From contig NZ_JAQIJT010000002.1 of assembly GCF_036946125.1 (NCBI RefSeq), positions 899,001-963,000 of the forward strand: DNA of 64,000 nucleotides, read 5' to 3'. This document shows positions 41,395 through 50,298 of this stretch, piece by piece; the first letter of the stretch is position 1, and each line of letters begins with the position of its first letter. The notes under the pieces were generated by a model. It made no database searches, was not told where the DNA came from, and saw nothing but the letters and a program-made list of their open reading frames with translations. The DNA comes from Sphingomonas adhaesiva (GTDB lineage: Bacteria > Pseudomonadota > Alphaproteobacteria > Sphingomonadales > Sphingomonadaceae). A program made the translations under genes and the position numbers.

Positions 41395-42498
41395 ATGGCC
41401 AGTTTCTCTATGCGATGGATGGGCGCGGCGCTGCTGCCGCTGATGGTGACGGGATGCGGGGGCGGGGACGGCGGCTCCGGCAGCGGCGGCACGACGCCGG
41501 TCGTGGTCGCGCCCGCGCCGACCCCGTCGCCCACGGCCTCGGCGACCGCGCCGGCGCCGTCACCCTCGCCCTCGCCATCGCCGAGCGGGACGACCGTCGC
41601 GCCGTTCCCCGCCGCACCGGCGGCCCCGGCCAGCTGGAACGCGGGCGTCGCGGCGCTGTATGCGACCGCGCCGGACGTGCCGAACTGCCGCGCGGGCGTG
41701 CTGAACGCGAGCGTCAGGGCGGACGTGCTGACGCGGCTGAACGCACTGCGCGCGATCCATCACCTGCCCGCGGTCACCTATGCCGATGCGGACGAGGAGC
41801 AGGCGACGCAGGCGGCGCTGCTGATGGCGGCGAACGGCAAGCTCGACCATTTCCCGACCTCCGCCTGGACCTGCTATACCGAGAACGGGCGCAAGGGGGC
41901 GGGGAGCAGCAACCTGTACGGCGGGCTGATCGCGTCCAATCTCGCCTTCTACAGCGAGGATGCGTATCTCGCGGGGTGGATGATCGAGACGAGCAATATC
42001 GTCGCGAACAATGTCGGGCATCGGCGCTGGATGCTCGATCCGTTCCTGGGCAGGATATCCTACGGACGCGTCGCGCAGCTGCTGTCGGACGGACGGCGCA
42101 CCGATGCGTCCGCGCTGAAGGTGTTCGATTTCGCGGGCGGCGTGCCGGCGCCGGGGTCGCTGCCGGCGTTCGTGGCCTATCCGCAGGGCGACTATCCGGC
42201 GCGCTATTTCGATCCGCGCGCGCTGCTGTCCTTCTCCGTCATCGCGGATGCGACGCAGCGCGGGGGCGCGAACGCGACGGTCAATTTCAGCGCGGCGACG
42301 GTGACGGTGAAGGCGGGCACGACCACGCTGGCGGTGTCGAACATCACGTTCGACAATGTCGGCTACGGGCTGCCCAACAACATCCAGTTCAACGTGGCGG
42401 GGCTGCAGGACAACGTCACCTACGAGGTGACGGTCGCGAACGTGACGGTACGCGGGGCGGCGAAGAGCTATACCTATACGTTCAGGACGGTGGGTTGA
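41395..42498 (+). CDS. CAP-domain (SCP-like) lipoprotein
   Basis: The 367-residue product has a lipobox (MVTGC) and a long Pro/Ser/Thr linker (about 25-85, PAPTPSPTASATAPAPSPSP). It continues with a CAP-superfamily domain (LTRLNALRAIHHLPAVTYADADEEQATQAALLMAANGKLDHFPTSAWTCYTENGRKG... with NVGHRRWMLDP) and a C-terminal beta-rich domain. Bacterial CAP proteins are often envelope-associated; a catalytic role is not established. It is divergent from the PQQ dehydrogenase and convergent with map. Confidence 0.8.
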   Translation: MASFSMRWMGAALLPLMVTGCGGGDGGSGSGGTTPVVVAPAPTPSPTASATAPAPSPSPSPSPSGTTVAPFPAAPAAPASWNAGVAALYATAPDVPNCRAGVLNASVRADVLTRLNALRAIHHLPAVTYADADEEQATQAALLMAANGKLDHFPTSAWTCYTENGRKGAGSSNLYGGLIASNLAFYSEDAYLAGWMIETSNIVANNVGHRRWMLDPFLGRISYGRVAQLLSDGRRTDASALKVFDFAGGVPAPGSLPAFVAYPQGDYPARYFDPRALLSFSVIADATQRGGANATVNFSAATVTVKAGTTTLAVSNITFDNVGYGLPNNIQFNVAGLQDNVTYEVTVANVTVRGAAKSYTYTFRTVG

Positions 42499-42526
42499 GG
42501 CACCTCGATCTGTCGGCGGTGACGGA

Positions 42527-43351
42527 CTAGTACGGCGGCTGGTGGAGCCCCGCGGGCGAGGCGGTGAAGATTTCGCAGCCGTCCTCGGTGATGCCGATCG
42601 AATGTTCGAACTGCGCCGATAGCGAGCGGTCGCGCGTCACCGCGGTCCAGCCGTCGTCGAGCAGCTTCACGTCGGGGCGGCCAATGTTGATCATCGGCTC
42701 GATCGTGAAGATCATCCCCGGGCGCAGCTCGGGCCCGGTGCCGGGGCGGCCGACATGGACGACCTCGGGCGCGTCGTGGAACAGGCGACCGACGCCGTGC
42801 CCGCAGAAATCGCGCACCACGCCGTAGCGATGCGCCTCCGCATGCCGCTGGATCGCGTGCGCGACGTCGCCCATGTGGTTGCCGGGCTTCGCCTGCTCGA
42901 TACCGAGCATCAGGCATTCGTAGGTGATGTCGACCAGCCGCTTCGCCTTCAGCGGCACGTCGCCGATCAGGTACATGCGGCTGCTGTCGCCGTGCCAGCC
43001 GTCGACGATCGGCGTCACGTCGACGTTGACGATGTCGCCCGACTTCAGCGGCTTGTCCGACGGGATGCCGTGGCAGACGACATGGTTGATCGAGATGCAG
43101 CTGGAATGGGTGTAGCCGCGATAGCCCAGCGTCGCGGGCACGCCGCCGCCCGCCAGCACGAAATCGTAGATCAGCCGGTCGATCTCCGCGGTGGTCACGC
43201 CGGGGACCATATGCGGCACCAGCATGTCGAGCGTCTCCGCGCACAGCCGCCCCGCCTTGTGCATGCCGGCGAAGGCGTCGGCGCCGTACAGCTTGATGGC
43301 GCCGTTGCGCGCGAGCGGCGCATCGCTGGTGACGGTCACATATTCGGTCAT
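42527..43351 (-). CDS. map: Methionine aminopeptidase type I
   Basis: The 274-residue cytoplasmic enzyme removes the N-terminal Met from nascent proteins. The conserved metal ligands are in NVDVTPIVDGWHGDSSRMY, the CGHGVGRLFHDAPEV histidine and the MIFTIEPMI and QFEHSIGITEDG glutamates. It begins at the ATG at 43351, preceding a divergent CinA-like gene with 52 bp between starts. Confidence 0.97.
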   Translation of the reverse strand: MTEYVTVTSDAPLARNGAIKLYGADAFAGMHKAGRLCAETLDMLVPHMVPGVTTAEIDRLIYDFVLAGGGVPATLGYRGYTHSSCISINHVVCHGIPSDKPLKSGDIVNVDVTPIVDGWHGDSSRMYLIGDVPLKAKRLVDITYECLMLGIEQAKPGNHMGDVAHAIQRHAEAHRYGVVRDFCGHGVGRLFHDAPEVVHVGRPGTGPELRPGMIFTIEPMINIGRPDVKLLDDGWTAVTRDRSLSAQFEHSIGITEDGCEIFTASPAGLHQPPY

Positions 43352-43403
43352 GACGGGCGATATAGCGTGACGCCGCGGCGATTGCGAGGTTATGCCGTCC
43401 CCC

Positions 43404-44162
43404 ATGCAGACCGAACGCATCTGGACCGCCGCGCTCGTCGTCATCGGCGACGAAATCCTCTCCGGGCGCACGCAGGACAAGAACGTCGCGCAACTGGCGC
43501 AATGGCTCAACGTCCAGGGCATCCGGCTGGCCGAGGTGCGCGTGGTCGCGGACCGCGAGGAGGCGATCGTCGAGGCGGTCAACACGCTGCGCGCGCGCAA
43601 TGACTATCTCTTCACCACCGGCGGGATCGGGCCGACGCACGACGACATCACGGTGGACGCGATCGCTGCCGCGCTGGGGGTGGGCGTGACGCACCATCCG
43701 GCCGCGGTCGCGGTGCTGGAGCGCTATTATGCGACGCGCGGCGGCGTGACCGACGCGCGGCGGCGGATGGCGCGCGTGCCCGAGGGCGCGGATCTGATCG
43801 AGAATCGCGTCAGCGGCGCGCCGGGGATCCGGATCGGCAACATCTTCATCATGGCGGGGGTGCCGCACATCACCGCGGGGATGCTCGATGCGCTGACCGG
43901 CACGCTGGAGGGCGGACGCCCGGTGGTAAGCCGCACGATCGGCTGCTGGGTCGCGGAAAGCGAGATCGCGGACCTGCTGCGCACCACGGAGAAGGCGCAT
44001 GAGGGGGTGGCGATCGGCAGCTATCCCTTCTTCCGCGAGGGGCGGACCGGGGCCAATTTCGTGGTGCGCTCCCCCGATCAGGCGCAGGTGGATGCGTGTA
44101 TCGCCGATCTGACCGCGGGTCTGGAGGCGGCGGGGCATCGGACGACCGACGGCGGGATCTGA
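43404..44162 (+). CDS. Competence/damage-inducible CinA N-terminal domain (MoaB-like) protein
   Basis: The 252-residue protein has the molybdopterin-binding MogA/MoaB fold: AALVVIGDEILSGRTQDKNVAQLAQWL and LFTTGGIGPTHDDITVDAIAAALG are the signatures. The C-terminal half lacks the CinA nicotinamide mononucleotide deamidase domain, so a nucleotide-pyrophosphatase-like role is more likely. The start may be 43392 or 43404. Its stop overlaps the OsmC start (TGATG). Confidence 0.85.
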   Translation: MQTERIWTAALVVIGDEILSGRTQDKNVAQLAQWLNVQGIRLAEVRVVADREEAIVEAVNTLRARNDYLFTTGGIGPTHDDITVDAIAAALGVGVTHHPAAVAVLERYYATRGGVTDARRRMARVPEGADLIENRVSGAPGIRIGNIFIMAGVPHITAGMLDALTGTLEGGRPVVSRTIGCWVAESEIADLLRTTEKAHEGVAIGSYPFFREGRTGANFVVRSPDQAQVDACIADLTAGLEAAGHRTTDGGI

Positions 44163-44632
44163 TGCGGACGCACCGATATGCGGTGCGCACGGTGTGGACC
44201 GGCGATCGCGGCGAGGGGACCGCGACCTATCGCGGCTATGCGCGCGATCACGTCATATCGGCGACGGGGAAGGAGGACATCGCCGCCTCCTCCGACCCCG
44301 CTTTCCTGGGCGATCCGGCGCGGTGGAACCCGGAGGAGCTGCTGGTAGCGTCGCTGAGCGGGTGCCATCAGCTGTGGTATCTGGCGCTCTGTGCCGAAGC
44401 CGGTGTGGTGGTGGTGGCGTATGAGGACGCCGCCGAGGGCGAGATGCTCGAGGAAGCGGGCGGTGCGGGGCAGTTCGTGTCGGTCACGCTGCGGCCGCGG
44501 GTGACGATCGCGGCGGGTGGTGATGCGAATGTGGCGATGGCGCTGCACGAAAAGGCGCATGCGATGTGCTTCATCGCGCGGTCGGTAGCGTTTCCGGTCG
44601 GGTGCGAGGCGGAAGTGGTGCTCGCTGAGTAG
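44162..44632 (+). CDS. OsmC family peroxiredoxin-like protein
   Basis: The 156-residue protein has the OsmC/Ohr fold with the redox cysteine pair: VASLSGCHQLWYL near the N-terminal half and HAMCFIARSVAFPV near the end. Such proteins reduce organic hydroperoxides, often using lipoyl or thiol donors. The start at 44162 overlaps the preceding stop and matches the family N-terminus. Confidence 0.9.
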   Translation: MRTHRYAVRTVWTGDRGEGTATYRGYARDHVISATGKEDIAASSDPAFLGDPARWNPEELLVASLSGCHQLWYLALCAEAGVVVVAYEDAAEGEMLEEAGGAGQFVSVTLRPRVTIAAGGDANVAMALHEKAHAMCFIARSVAFPVGCEAEVVLAE

Positions 44633-44697
44633 GACGTCACCCCGGCCCGAGGCTGGGGTGACGGTGGTGGGTTGGGTTTGGCCATTGCCCCCAACTC

Positions 44698-44791
44698 CGT
44701 CATCCCCGCGGGGGCGCGGATCCAGACGCGCAGGTCCTGGCAAGATCCGGAACGTCAGAGGTTATGGATTCCCGCCTCCGCGGAAATGACG
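44698..44791. repeat. Imperfect inverted repeat of the CGTCATCCCCGCG type
   Basis: CGTCATCCCCGCGGGGGCGC (44698 on) and the reverse-complementary GGATTCCCGCCTCCGCGGAA, ending at 44791, are arms of an imperfect palindrome between OsmC and the TonB receptor. A smaller GTCACCCCGGCCCGAGGCTG element lies at about 44636-44664. Confidence 0.6.
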
Positions 44792-44830
44792 ATGGGGCGG
44801 GTGGGGCGGTGGTGACCGCCCCACCTCTCA

Positions 44831-47167
44831 TCAGAAGCCGCGGCGCAGCGTCACGAACCACTGGCGCGGGGCGCCGGCGAGCAGCGTCTGGTTGTCGCCG
44901 CTCGCCGTGTAGCCGTTGGTGCCGATGGTGGAGATGTACTTCTTGTCGGTCAGGTTGGTCACGCTGCCCTCGATCGCGAAGCCGCGGAAGAAGCCGAAGC
45001 CGTCGCCGAAGCGGAAACCGATGCTGGCGTCGACCAGCACGCGGCCGGCGACCGACTGGTCGTTGAGGTAGGTGAAGTAGCGCTTCGACATATAGTCCGC
45101 GCCGACGCGGCCGAAGACGCGGCTGTCGTCATAGACCAGCTCGCCCTTCGCCATGTGCTCGGGCGTGTCGACCACGGTGCGGCCGCGGGTGGCGGTCAGG
45201 ACGGCGCCGGCGGCGTTGACGACGTTGTCGCGGTAGGTCGCCTTGTTATAGGAATAGCTGGCGAAGGCGGTCAGCGGTCCCATGATGCGGTAGAAGGCCG
45301 AGAGTTCGCCACCATAGCTCTCCACGTCGCCGGCGTTGTTGAGCGTGGGCGGGTTGCCCTGGATGCCCGAGCCGTTGGCGAAGACGAGCAGCCGGTCGGA
45401 GAAGTCGATGTAATAGCCGACCGCCGACAGCTGCAGCCCGCCGCTGCGGATGCGGACACCGCCCTCGACCGTCTTCGACGTCTCGGGGCGCAGCGTCGAG
45501 CGGATCGCGTCGAACCCGACCTGCGTGATCGCGAACGGACCCGAGGTGGCGGACGACACGAAGGCGCGCATGTTCTCCGAATAGCTGGCGAACAGCTCCG
45601 CGCCGCCGGCCAGGTCGTATACCGCGCCGACCTGCGGCAGGAACCAGTCGCGCGCGCGGATCCGGCCCGACACCAGCGCGCCCGTGAGCAGGGTGGCGGT
45701 ATTGTCCACCTGCATCCCCTTCCACCCGCCGGTGAGCGTCAGCTGGCCGAGCTTCAGCGTGTCGGCGACGTGATACTGGACGGTATCGGTGTCGTAATTG
45801 CCGTTCCACTGCGTCGCGAACGGGTTCGACTGGAAGTCGCGCGCGTTGCGGTTCGGCGTCGCGGCACTGGTCATGCCGTAGAAGCGGCGCGCCTGGAGGA
45901 AGGTGTTCGTCTCCAGCCACGCACCGACCTCGAGCCGGTTGGGGCCGGTCTCCAGCGCGACCGAGGTCGTGTTGCCGGCGCGGCGGATGCGATATTCGGT
46001 GGTGCGGAACGACAGCGGCGACGCGGCGGCCAGCGGCTGGCCGTTGGCATCGGGGGCGCCCGCGGGGGTGGGGACATAGGGCGTGATCCACGAACCCTGG
46101 CCCTTGTTGCGGTGGATGTAGCTGGTCGACACCACCGACAGCATGTCGTTCAACCACGCGTCGACGGTGAACCCGCCGAGCCAGTCCTGCCGCACGCCGG
46201 CGGCGTCGTAATAGACGTCGTCGACGGTGCCGATCCCGGTCGGCAGCGCGGTGCCCGACTGGTACGCCTGCCCGATGCGGAGCGCGAGCGGGTAGTCGTT
46301 GCTGATATTGTCGTTGTTCAGCCCGCGACGACGGATGATGTCGTAGCTGAGGTCCTGATAGTCGTTCTCGCGCCGGTCGGAGAAGTTCACGAAGGCGGTG
46401 ATCGCCCCGCGCCCGCCCAGATCCTTCATCAGCTTGCCATTGGCCTGATGCTGGATCTGCTTGCCGAATCCCTTCCACTTGTCGGTCTTCAGGAAGCCGT
46501 AGCTGAGATAGCCCTTGAGGCCATCGGCGATGTCGCCGCTGTCGGCGCGGACGAAGGCGCGGTACGTCTCGTCGCTGCCATAGGTGCCGCTGGCGACCAA
46601 GTCGGCGACGTCGGACGGCTTGCGGCTGACGAACTGGAGCGTGCCGCCCAGGTTGCTGGTGGAGGCGGTGCCGAGCGCGCCGGCGCCCTGCGCCACGGTG
46701 GTGCTGGCGATATTCTCCGAGATGATCGCGCGGCTGATGTGCAGGCCGTTGACGTTGCCGTAGCTCATGTCGCCCAGCGGCACGCCGTCGAGCGTGAAGC
46801 CGAGCTGGTTCTGGTTGAAGCCGCGCAGCGAGATGCGGGTCGACCATTCGTAGGCGCCGAAGGCGTCGGCCGACTGGAAGTTGACGCCCGGCAGCTTCGA
46901 TACCGCCTTGAGCGGCGAGGTGCCGGGCGTGAGGCGCTCCAGATCCGCGGCGGTGACGGTCTGCACCTGACGCGCCTGGCCGAAGCCGAGCACGACGATG
47001 TCGCTGCCGTCCTCGGGGATCGGCTGGTCTGGCGCGGTACGGTCGATGTCGGCGGCGGTGGCGGGTGCGGGCGCGTCCTGCGCGAGCGCGGGCTGGGCGG
47101 CGGCGGCGAGCAGCATGGCGGCAAGCGATGAGGCGGCACCGGCGAGCAGCGTGAACTTCGACGTCAT
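44831..47167 (-). CDS. TonB-dependent outer membrane receptor
   Basis: The 778-residue protein has a signal peptide (LLAGAASSLAAMLLAAAAQPALA). A TonB-box-like DIVVLG segment is followed by the plug domain (LERLTPGTSPLKAVSKLPGVNFQSADAFGAYEWSTRISLRGF) and a 22-strand barrel ending in the terminal Phe (LRRGF). It should import a siderophore, cofactor or glycan in the outer membrane using TonB energy. The start at 47167 places the signal peptide correctly. No ligand-processing genes are adjacent, so the substrate is unknown. Confidence 0.93.
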   Translation of the reverse strand: MTSKFTLLAGAASSLAAMLLAAAAQPALAQDAPAPATAADIDRTAPDQPIPEDGSDIVVLGFGQARQVQTVTAADLERLTPGTSPLKAVSKLPGVNFQSADAFGAYEWSTRISLRGFNQNQLGFTLDGVPLGDMSYGNVNGLHISRAIISENIASTTVAQGAGALGTASTSNLGGTLQFVSRKPSDVADLVASGTYGSDETYRAFVRADSGDIADGLKGYLSYGFLKTDKWKGFGKQIQHQANGKLMKDLGGRGAITAFVNFSDRRENDYQDLSYDIIRRRGLNNDNISNDYPLALRIGQAYQSGTALPTGIGTVDDVYYDAAGVRQDWLGGFTVDAWLNDMLSVVSTSYIHRNKGQGSWITPYVPTPAGAPDANGQPLAAASPLSFRTTEYRIRRAGNTTSVALETGPNRLEVGAWLETNTFLQARRFYGMTSAATPNRNARDFQSNPFATQWNGNYDTDTVQYHVADTLKLGQLTLTGGWKGMQVDNTATLLTGALVSGRIRARDWFLPQVGAVYDLAGGAELFASYSENMRAFVSSATSGPFAITQVGFDAIRSTLRPETSKTVEGGVRIRSGGLQLSAVGYYIDFSDRLLVFANGSGIQGNPPTLNNAGDVESYGGELSAFYRIMGPLTAFASYSYNKATYRDNVVNAAGAVLTATRGRTVVDTPEHMAKGELVYDDSRVFGRVGADYMSKRYFTYLNDQSVAGRVLVDASIGFRFGDGFGFFRGFAIEGSVTNLTDKKYISTIGTNGYTASGDNQTLLAGAPRQWFVTLRRGF

Positions 47168-47280
47168 GATGGTTGATCCCCCTGTGTCGGGGGCGCCCTG
47201 CCGCACGGTCGGGACAGCGCGATGACGCTTTGGTTGCGGATCGGCGACATGGGTGTCGCGGAATTGTCACGGGGCGATCC

Positions 47281-47436
47281 GTTACCCCGGAGCCCGACCC
47301 GGGGTCCCGCTGCTCGATCGTGGTGCGTAGCAAGCGGGACCCCACCTCAAGGCGGACATTTGCAAAATGGATGCAACAGCGCCGCGTACCGGCCGTGCAG
47401 ACTTTCGCGAAGGTCCCGCTCAGGGCCGGGGTGACG
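47281..47436. repeat. GTCACCCCGG hairpin remnant joined to an outer module of the nested repeat, copy H
   Basis: GTTACCCCGG... and GCGGGACCCC... (47281-47343) are the arms of the hairpin family; ATTTGCAAAATGG and the diverged GACTTTCGCGAAGGTCCCGC (47358-47420) are outer arms of the nested repeat without the inner module. The 348-bp gap contains no gene. Confidence 0.65.
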
Positions 47437-47515
47437 GACGGTGCGACGCAACGAAAAGGCCGCGGCGCCCCCCGGTGCCGCGGCCTCCTGCGCCGATACG
47501 GGATCGGCAAACTGG

Positions 47516-48211
47516 TCAGGCGACCGCGACGGCCTCCTCGGGCTCGCGCAGGACATAGCCGCGGCCCCACACCGTCTCGATATAATTCTCGCCGTCGCAC
47601 GCCATGCTCAGCTTCTTGCGCAGCTTGCAGATGAAGACGTCGATGATCTTGAGTTCGGGCTCGTCCATCCCGCCGTACAGGTGGTTGAGGAACATTTCCT
47701 TCGTCAGCGTGGTGCCCTTGCGGAGCGAGAGCAGCTCCAGCATCGCATATTCCTTGCCGGTCAGGTGGACGCGTGCGCTGTCGACCTCGACCGTCTTGGC
47801 ATCCAGATTGACCGACAGCTTGCCGGTGCGGATGACCGACTGCGAATGCCCCTTCGACCGGCGGACCACGGCGTGGATGCGCGCGACCAGCTCGTCGCGG
47901 TGGAACGGCTTGGTCACGTAATCGTCGGCGCCGAAGCCGAAGCTGCGCACCTTCGAATCCATCTCGTTGATGCCCGACAGGATCAGCACGGGGGTCTGCA
48001 CGCGGGCGACGCGCAGCTTCTTCAGCACGTCGTAGCCGTGCATGTCCGGCAGGTTGAGGTCGAGCAGGATGATGTCGTAATCGTACAACTTGCCCAGATC
48101 GAGGCCTTCCTCGCCCAGGTCGGTCGAATAGACGTTGAAACCCTCGGTCGAGAGCATGAGTTCGATGGCCTTGGCCGTCGTCGGCTCGTCCTCGATCAGC
48201 AGCACGCGCAT
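47516..48211 (-). CDS. ctrA: Cell-cycle response regulator CtrA
   Basis: The 231-residue OmpR-type regulator is almost identical in key segments to Caulobacter CtrA: receiver with Asp51 as phosphoacceptor (LLDLNLPD), ADDYVTKPFHRDELVARIHAVVRRSKGH, and the winged-helix recognition region HLTGKEYAMLELLSLRKGTTLTKEMFLNHLYGGMDEPELKIIDVFICKLRKKL. It acts in the cytoplasm to control division, flagellar and other genes. The C-terminus ends in hydrophobic residues (AVAVA), as expected for a ClpXP degron. A CtrA box and a GANTC site lie upstream. Confidence 0.98.
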   Translation of the reverse strand: MRVLLIEDEPTTAKAIELMLSTEGFNVYSTDLGEEGLDLGKLYDYDIILLDLNLPDMHGYDVLKKLRVARVQTPVLILSGINEMDSKVRSFGFGADDYVTKPFHRDELVARIHAVVRRSKGHSQSVIRTGKLSVNLDAKTVEVDSARVHLTGKEYAMLELLSLRKGTTLTKEMFLNHLYGGMDEPELKIIDVFICKLRKKLSMACDGENYIETVWGRGYVLREPEEAVAVA

Positions 48212-48263
48212 GGCCGGTCGTCCCCTGGTTCGCGAATGAGGCGGCCCCGCCGCCCAATCACCC

Positions 48264-48268
48264 GATTC
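48264..48268. promoter_or_regulatory. GANTC (CcrM-type) methylation site in ctrA leader
   Basis: GATTC about 53 bp upstream of the ctrA ATG matches the GANTC site recognised by the alphaproteobacterial cell-cycle methylase. In Caulobacter methylation of the ctrA promoter times its expression. Chance occurrence cannot be excluded for five bases. Confidence 0.35.
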
Positions 48269-48298
48269 ATTTACCAAACTGCATCTGAACGCAAAAGG

Positions 48299-48313
48299 TT
48301 AATTCGCGATTAA
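48299..48313. promoter_or_regulatory. CtrA-binding box upstream of ctrA
   Basis: TTAATTCGCGATTAA is a perfect TTAA-N7-TTAA CtrA consensus, centred about 95 bp upstream of the ctrA start and overlapping the last codons and stop of the AI-2E transporter gene. Autoregulation of ctrA is known in Caulobacter; its location here supports the same control. Confidence 0.7.
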
Positions 48314-49431
48314 TCGAGCGTCGGGATGTCGTCGCCATCGACCGGCGCGCCCACGCTCTCCCTGGGTGTCCCCTTCGAGGTGAACAGCGTGCGTTCGCGC
48401 GAACGCGGTATGTCCTCGCCCAGCACCTCGCGCAAGTAGAGGCTGCGCACCAGCGTGAAGCCGACGACCAGGATGCCGCCCGAAAAGAAGATGCCGAACA
48501 GCCCGAAGACCGCGCCGGTGCCGATGATCGCGAACAGGCTGAGCGCCGGCGGAATGGCGATGACGCGGCCGGTGACGACGGGGGTGACGAAATTCGTCTG
48601 GACGATCCGCACGATCGCGAAGACCGCGAGCGCCCAGAGCAGGGTCTGCGTGCCGTCGGTCGCGGCGAGGCCGAGCGCGGGGAGCATCGCGGCGACGGGG
48701 CCGACATAGGGGATGAACTCGCTCAGGCCCGTCAGCAGCCCCAGCAGCGCGGCGGAGGGGACCCCCGCGATCCACAGGCCGATGCCGACCATCGTCCCCA
48801 TCGCGGTCATCTGGATCAGCTGCGCGCGCAGCCACAGCAGCAGCGTCGAGGCCACGTCGCCGAGCGCATCCTCCACCGCGGCGCGCTTCGACGGGGGGAT
48901 CATCAGCAGGAACCCGCGCTCGTAGATCTTCGGGTCGACCGCGAAGAAGATCGCGCCGAAGAGGACGAGGAAGGTGTTGAGCAGCAGCTCGCCCGCGCCG
49001 CGCGCGATCTCCCCGATGTCCTGCGCGACGCGGCTGCCGGCGAAGGCGGCCTGCACCGCATCGGCGACCTTCGCGCCGACCGGGCTCTGCGACATGTAGC
49101 CGTCGAGCTGCTGAAGCAGGCCGGGCAGCGCGATGACCAGCGTGTTCACCTGCGAGCGGAACTCGACCCCGAAGAGCCAGAAGAGCAGGCCGAGGAAGGC
49201 GAAGAGGCTGACGATCGCGGCCCCCATCGCGCGTTTCTCGCCCAGTCGCAGCCTGGTCGCGTAGATGTCCGCGACGGCGTGGATGACGATCGCGATCAGG
49301 ATCGAGCCGAAGGCGAGGATCAGCAGGTGGCGCGCGAAATAGAGTGCGGCGACGATCGTGACGATCAGGACGATCCACAAAACGCGCCGCACGAAGCGCG
49401 CATCCGCCTCGTCAGGGGTCAGCCGGTTCAT
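48310..49431 (-). CDS. AI-2E family transporter (TqsA/PerM-like)
   Basis: The 373-residue membrane protein has the PF01594 architecture with about 8 transmembrane segments, including VLWIVLIVTIVAALYFARHLLILAFGSILIAIVI and the signature GLWIAGVPSAALLGLLTGLSEFIPYVGP. Some members export the AI-2 signal or act as Na+/H+ antiporters; most have unknown substrates. It is upstream of and in the same direction as ctrA; its stop coincides with the CtrA box. Confidence 0.88.
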   Translation of the reverse strand: MNRLTPDEADARFVRRVLWIVLIVTIVAALYFARHLLILAFGSILIAIVIHAVADIYATRLRLGEKRAMGAAIVSLFAFLGLLFWLFGVEFRSQVNTLVIALPGLLQQLDGYMSQSPVGAKVADAVQAAFAGSRVAQDIGEIARGAGELLLNTFLVLFGAIFFAVDPKIYERGFLLMIPPSKRAAVEDALGDVASTLLLWLRAQLIQMTAMGTMVGIGLWIAGVPSAALLGLLTGLSEFIPYVGPVAAMLPALGLAATDGTQTLLWALAVFAIVRIVQTNFVTPVVTGRVIAIPPALSLFAIIGTGAVFGLFGIFFSGGILVVGFTLVRSLYLREVLGEDIPRSRERTLFTSKGTPRESVGAPVDGDDIPTLD

Positions 49432-49530
49432 GCGCGCGGTGCGAGGGCGGAATGTTTCACATCGGCAACAACGCGCGGGAGGGAAAAGGTTGCGTCGTCT
49501 CCGTGCTCCTGCGTGCGCGGGGACACGGGG

Positions 49531-50298
49531 TCATTCCCCCGTTTCGATCAGGGTCACGCCGTGATCGTCGCACAACTGCCGCAGGCCGGGGTCGACGAGG
49601 CGGTCGGTCACCAGCCAGTCGACCATGTCGAGCCGCCCGATCCGGACCGGGGCGGCGCGGCCGATCTTGCCGGCGTCGGCGACCAGGATGACGCGGCGCG
49701 CGTTCTTCACGATGGTCTGCGTCACCTGCACCTCGTCGACCGAGAAATCGAGCAGGCTGCCGTCGTCGGGATCGATCGCGGAGGCGCCGATGATGGCGAG
49801 GTCGACCTTGAACGTCGCGATGAACTGCATCGCCAGCGCACCGACGACCGCGCGGTCGCCGCGGCGGACCTGACCGCCTACCACGACGACGTCGATGTCG
49901 GGGCGCCCGTCGAGCTGGTCGACGACGTTGAGGTTGTTCGAAATGACCATCAGGTCGCGGTGCCGGACGAGGTGCGCGGCGACGGCCTCCGTCGTGGTGC
50001 CGATGTTGACGAAGAGCGACGCGCCGTTGGGGACGAGCGCCGCCGCCGCCGCGCCGATCGCGGCCTTCGCCCCCGTCGCGACGGTTCGGCGCGCGGCATA
50101 GTCGATGTTGTCGATCCCGGAGGTGACGACCGCGCCGCCGTGGACGCGCGACAGCATCGCGCGGCGGGCGAGCTCGTTCAGGTCCTTGCGTATCGTCTGC
50201 GGCGTCACCGACAGGCGGCGGGCGAGGTCGTCGACCTCGACGCTGCCCGCGGCGCGCGCCCATTCCAGGATTTGGCGGTGGCGGTCGGTGTCGCTCAT
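49531..50298 (-). CDS. glpR: DeoR-family glycerol-3-phosphate regulon repressor
   Basis: The 255-residue regulator has an N-terminal DeoR helix-turn-helix (RHRQILEWARAAGSVEVDDLARRLSVTPQTIRKDLNELARRAMLSRVHGGAV) and a C-terminal sugar-phosphate-binding domain (LFVNIGTTTEAVAAHL). Overlapping glpD by ATGA and divergent from glpK identify it as GlpR, which is released from DNA by glycerol 3-phosphate. Confidence 0.92.
   Translation of the reverse strand: MSDTDRHRQILEWARAAGSVEVDDLARRLSVTPQTIRKDLNELARRAMLSRVHGGAVVTSGIDNIDYAARRTVATGAKAAIGAAAAALVPNGASLFVNIGTTTEAVAAHLVRHRDLMVISNNLNVVDQLDGRPDIDVVVVGGQVRRGDRAVVGALAMQFIATFKVDLAIIGASAIDPDDGSLLDFSVDEVQVTQTIVKNARRVILVADAGKIGRAAPVRIGRLDMVDWLVTDRLVDPGLRQLCDDHGVTLIETGE

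Noticed and set aside
45246..48257. A 1,003-residue open frame on the minus strand spanning the TonB receptor and ctrA
   Set aside because: It is an alternative frame of two well-supported genes and is full of Arg/Gly/Ala/His as expected from GC-rich shadow frames; long antisense or out-of-frame ORFs are common at this GC content.
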